Shown here: positions 12,600 through 14,859 of the stretch, piece by piece | Layout of the letters: the number at the start of each line of letters is the position of its first letter | Numbering within the stretch: the first letter of the stretch is position 1 | Source of the DNA: Deltaproteobacteria bacterium | Lineage (GTDB): Bacteria; Desulfobacterota; JADFXK01 | Reading direction: 5' to 3' | Assembly: GCA_015233285.1 (NCBI GenBank) | Contig: JADFYA010000044.1 | Location: 1 to 14,859 of the forward strand | Length of the DNA stretch: 14,859 nt | The notes under the pieces: model-generated | Database searches by the model: none | Told to the model about the DNA's origin: nothing | Seen by the model: only the letters and a program-made list of their open reading frames with translations | Program-made: the position numbers and the translations under genes

Positions 12600-12878
12600 A
12601 TGGTCTATGATGAAATTAATGAGATGAGTCCTGGAATGATTGAATTAACATTCGGAATAAACATGGAGATCATCGACGGAATTCTTTACGTGCTGCATGA
12701 ATTCGCCCAATCTGATGACACATGGGACTCAGATTGTGAGAGGATCCGACCGCTATTGCTTAATACCATAAACAGGGTTGATGAGTGCCAAGTCCTGTTT
12801 AAGCGTCTAATGGCATTGGCTGTTGATCACGGTGTGAAAATTTCAGATGGAGCGGCACCGGCCCAGGAGGTGCATTGA
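12600..12878 (+). CDS. Small acidic helical protein, first of a paralogous pair
   Basis: This 92-residue acidic protein, starting MVYDEINEMSPG, was not recognised as a named family. It appears to be all-helical: INMEIIDGILYVLHEFAQS, then a short loop, then RIRPLLLNTINRVDECQVLFKRLMALAVDHG. ATG 12600 was chosen over an upstream in-frame start because GGAGGAG lies 6 nt before it. The stop codon overlaps the next gene's ATG (TGATG), so the two are co-translated. The two products share the pattern G-(I/V)(L/V)Y(V/L)L followed by LL-xT-x(R/K)VEx(C)xxxFxxL, which points to an old tandem duplication. Confidence 0.65.
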   Translation: MVYDEINEMSPGMIELTFGINMEIIDGILYVLHEFAQSDDTWDSDCERIRPLLLNTINRVDECQVLFKRLMALAVDHGVKISDGAAPAQEVH

Positions 12879-13168
12879 TGGAGACGGCGAAGAGTATTGA
12901 CGATATGGAGTGGATAGACCTTGAAGAACACTTTCGCCAGAATATAATGAATGTGGAAGGCGTGGTTTATCTACTTGGGTTAGGTGCCGCTGGTGAATTT
13001 CCATTGAATCCGGATAAAGTTGGCCAATTATTAGACGACACTGAAGACAAAGTTGAATTGTGCCGAAAGGCGTTTGCGCAATTGCTGACTATTCACCTTG
13101 AACTACTCAGAAGTTCAAAAGCGTGCGGCGGTGGCCGTAAATCACAATTAAAGACTTGTGCCGAATAA
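12878..13168 (+). CDS. Small acidic helical protein, second of a paralogous pair
   Basis: This 96-residue protein, starting METAKSIDDM, resembles its upstream neighbour: QNIMNVEGVVYLLGLGAAG, then KVGQLLDDTEDKVELCRKAFAQLLTIHLELL. A more basic tail (SSKACGGGRKSQLKTCAE) holds two extra cysteines. AGGAGG (12866-12871) inside the end of the first gene serves the ATG at 12878. Similar pairs of small acidic helical proteins can form heterodimers, but no partner or function is visible here. It is the last element gene before the tRNA; the TAA stop lies inside a copy of a motif found in the element's terminators (13161-13175). Confidence 0.65.
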   Translation: METAKSIDDMEWIDLEEHFRQNIMNVEGVVYLLGLGAAGEFPLNPDKVGQLLDDTEDKVELCRKAFAQLLTIHLELLRSSKACGGGRKSQLKTCAE

Positions 13169-13324
13169 AAGAAAGAAATGGTCACGCCCGGATCGGTATC
13201 TTTAAACTAAAATGAACACAGGTTTGTGGTGGCGCAGGCGGTGGCTTCGTCACCCTTACCTGTGGACATCAATGATTGTTCCGGAGGCGATGACCGCGGC
13301 GGCGGGATAGATAAAGAAGATGAG

Positions 13325-13353
13325 GGCCGGGAACGAATCCTGGCCTTTTTTTT
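13325..13353 (+). terminator. Rho-independent terminator at the right end of the element
   Basis: GGCCGGGA (13325-13332) pairs with TCCTGGCC (13338-13345) through one G-T pair, with a 5-base loop, and is followed by eight T residues (13346-13353). It would end plus-strand transcription from the paired small genes before the tRNA. Confidence 0.8.
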
Positions 13354-13411
13354 GGCCGATTGGGCGGATTTTGCCTGAAGGTTGGAAATACGGTTGGAAA
13401 ATTTTTCCACG

Positions 13412-13454
13412 AAAAAACCCAGCCTCTCGTGTCTTACTCTAAGTAGCTGGGTTT
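13412..13454 (-). terminator. Terminator of the tRNA-Arg transcript
   Basis: On the minus strand, AAACCCAGC (complement of 13446-13454) pairs with GCTGGGTTT (complement of 13415-13423) as a perfect 9-bp stem. It is followed by a run of T (complement of 13412-13417). It begins 13 bp after the CCA end of the tRNA. Confidence 0.8.
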
Positions 13455-13467
13455 ATTTGGTTTTATC

Positions 13468-13544
13468 TGGTAGGCGATGGGCGACTCGAACGCCCGACCT
13501 TTGGTTCCGGAGACCAACGCTCTATCCACCTGAGCTAATCGCCC
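13468..13544 (-). tRNA. tRNA-Arg (anticodon CCG)
   Basis: On the minus strand a 77-nt cloverleaf is complete. The acceptor stem is GGGCGAT/ATCGCCT with a terminal G-T pair, and the D-arm has AGCTCAGGTGGATAGAG. The anticodon stem is TTGGT/ACCAA with loop CTCCGGA, giving anticodon CCG, which reads CGG (Arg). The T-arm is GGGCG-TTCGAGT-CGCCC, the discriminator base is A, and CCA is encoded at 13468-13470. tRNA 3' ends are common integration sites, and the mobile-looking DNA lies on the 3' side of this gene. No second copy of the 3' end was found in the window. Confidence 0.97.
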
Positions 13545-13924
13545 GATAATGTCTGATCGATTCTGCTATGCCCGGATCTCGGCCAAGGCTCCCGGCACAC
13601 TTACCATCCAAGAATCGTCCCGGCCTGTGTCAATCTCGACCACTACAAGGATACTAAACCATTTTTCTGTGAAGTTCAACCTCATTCTGACACAACCCTT
13701 ATTTTATTCTTGGCGGGGGAGAAGTCGAGGTGTTTCTCCGGATCAGCCAAAAGGTGTTTGGTTGTCTTTTCTTATTAAACATTAAACACTTACCAATCTG
13801 CGCCGAATATTCAGTGAACAGATCAAGACTACCCGAGGTTCAAAAACTTTTTTGACAGCCGGGCAAAATTGATATCCGACATCCCTCACTCTGCCGGGTC
13901 AAAACCTTAAGGCAAAGACTTATC
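13545..13924. other. Intergenic region upstream of tRNA-Arg; no gene seen
   Basis: A 78-residue plus-strand frame (13549-13785) has no ribosome binding site and low-complexity composition, so I do not call it. The region must hold the minus-strand promoter of the tRNA. A TTGACA is present on that strand at 13628-13633, but its -10 partner is weak. Confidence 0.45.
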
Positions 13925-14859
13925 TCATGTTTCTTCTAATGTAACGGCCGGCGACGGAGATTCGGTCCCGAACCAAGACCGAATTTTTTTAGTGAATGAT
14001 TCCATATACAAATAAAAAACCGGCGTGACGTAAAGGGTCAACATTTGAGAAAACAATAATCCGCCCACCACGGCCAGGCCCAGAGGACGTCGAGATTCAG
14101 CCCCGGCTCCGTACCCCAAGGCCAGCGGCAGGGTCCCCATCAGGGCCGCGGTGGTGGTCATCATAATCGGCCGGAATCTAATAATACAAGCTTCATAGAT
14201 GGCCTCTCGCGGCGGCATTCCTTCCTTTTGGGCTTGGAGGGCGAAGTCGATCATCATGATCCCGTTCTTTTTGACCAATCCGACCAGCATAATGACGCCG
14301 ACAAAGGCGTAAATATTCAGCTCAACTTTGAACAGCAACAGAGTGGCCAGGGCGCCGAATCCGGCAAAAGGCAAGGCCGACAAGATAGTCACAGGATGGA
14401 TAAAACTTTCATAAAGAATGCCTAAAACCAGGTAAATAACCAGGATGGCCATAATCAACAACACCCCGAGACCCTGCAGGGATGATTGAAACGCCTGAGC
14501 GGTGCCCTGGAAACTGGTCGAGATGGTCGCCGGCAGAGTGTTTAGGGCGAGTTTGTCAAGTTCTTCCACCGCAGTGCCCAGCGATACCCCCGGTTTGAGG
14601 TTGAACGACAAGGTCACCGATGACAATTGCCCCGTGTGGTTGACCGACAAGGGCCCAAGGTTTTGGGTGATCTTAGCCACAGCTTTTAAGGGGACCAGTC
14701 CTCCGGTGTCCGACCTGATGTACAACTCTGATAACGCGGACGGTTCCCGCTGGTTTTTGGGTAGAACCTCCATAATCACTTGATAATAGTTATTAGGCGC
14801 ATAAATCGTTGAAATCTGCCGCGAGGCGTAGCCGGTATAGAGGGCGTCCTCAATTCTTT
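13925..14859 (-). CDS. RND multidrug efflux pump permease (MdtB/MdtC/AcrB-like), C-terminal part
   Basis: This is the inner-membrane proton/drug antiporter of a tripartite efflux system. The frame stays open through the window edge: before VIMEVLPKNQ it reads ISTIYAPNNYYQ, so the 5' part of the gene is outside the window. Visible are the end of a periplasmic porter domain (LYIRSDTGGLVPLKAVA, LSSVTLSFNLKPGVSLG) and then the second membrane half: LLIMAILVIYLVLGILYESF, LSALPFAGFGALATLLLF, VGVIMLVGLVKKNGIMMIDFA, RFRPIMMTTTAALMGTLPLALGYGAGAESRRPLG and FSQMLTLYVTPVFYLYM. These are hallmark HAE-1 segments. The protein ends with a short cytoplasmic tail and TGA. It is a chromosomal gene and shows no sign of damage. 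Confidence 0.95.
   Translation of the reverse strand, partial: RIEDALYTGYASRQISTIYAPNNYYQVIMEVLPKNQREPSALSELYIRSDTGGLVPLKAVAKITQNLGPLSVNHTGQLSSVTLSFNLKPGVSLGTAVEELDKLALNTLPATISTSFQGTAQAFQSSLQGLGVLLIMAILVIYLVLGILYESFIHPVTILSALPFAGFGALATLLLFKVELNIYAFVGVIMLVGLVKKNGIMMIDFALQAQKEGMPPREAIYEACIIRFRPIMMTTTAALMGTLPLALGYGAGAESRRPLGLAVVGGLLFSQMLTLYVTPVFYLYMESFTKKIRSWFGTESPSPAVTLEET

Noticed and set aside
13226..13378. 50-residue plus-strand frame (GTG start) near the right end of the element
   Set aside because: It runs through a clear rho-independent terminator at 13325-13353 and has no ribosome binding site. The Asp/Gly-rich sequence matches nothing I know.
13549..13785. 78-residue plus-strand frame next to the tRNA
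   Set aside because: No ribosome binding site, no family pattern, and it sits where the tRNA promoter should be.

Overview
The window looks like one side of an integrated mobile element, ending in ordinary chromosome on the right. The host is probably a Gram-negative deltaproteobacterium (Desulfobacterota-like). That is an inference from the style of the two-CW cysteine protein, the MdtB/MdtC-type RND pump and the ParB-like fragments; no taxonomic marker gene is present. The chromosomal part is at 13412-14859: a complete tRNA-Arg(CCG) with encoded CCA and its own terminator, an empty stretch, and the 3' part of an RND efflux pump gene running off the right edge.

The rest (about 1-13400) fits a phage satellite of the PICI/P4 type better than a prophage or a plasmid. 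In order it holds: an array of 11-bp phased repeats and an AlpA/excisionase-like regulator (273-722); a PrimPol-SF3 helicase replication module split in two by a single in-frame TAG codon (897-3368); an iteron cluster that is probably the replication origin (3397-3752); two unknown genes; a lambda-like cos site (about 5099-5215) followed by a Nu1-like small terminase gene (5511-6164); and an ORF6N antirepressor-like gene (6367-7185). No large terminase, portal, capsid or tail gene is present. This suggests an element that replicates itself and marks its own DNA for packaging but takes virion parts from a helper phage. No integrase gene and no second att copy were found, so the left end is probably outside the window.

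The right half of the element is accessory and regulatory. It contains a minus-strand pair (two-CW protein and a ParB-type HTH protein), a region with four operator-like repeats, and a DNA-binding-protein gene (8469-9461). Six copies of a 21-bp repeat lie inside that gene and two more lie upstream of it. Further right are a Panacea-antitoxin/toxin pair on the minus strand, two decayed ParB-like fragments in different frames, a Cys-rich HTH regulator, and a tandem pair of related small acidic proteins.

The likely working logic is as follows. The AlpA-like and HTH proteins control the switch. The primase-helicase acts at the 3.4-3.75 kb iterons. The small terminase and cos direct packaging. The toxin-antitoxin pair and the remaining small genes serve maintenance or conflict. 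The least expected signals are the repeat array in and upstream of the 8469-9461 gene, and the amber codon that cuts an otherwise continuous primase-helicase frame.
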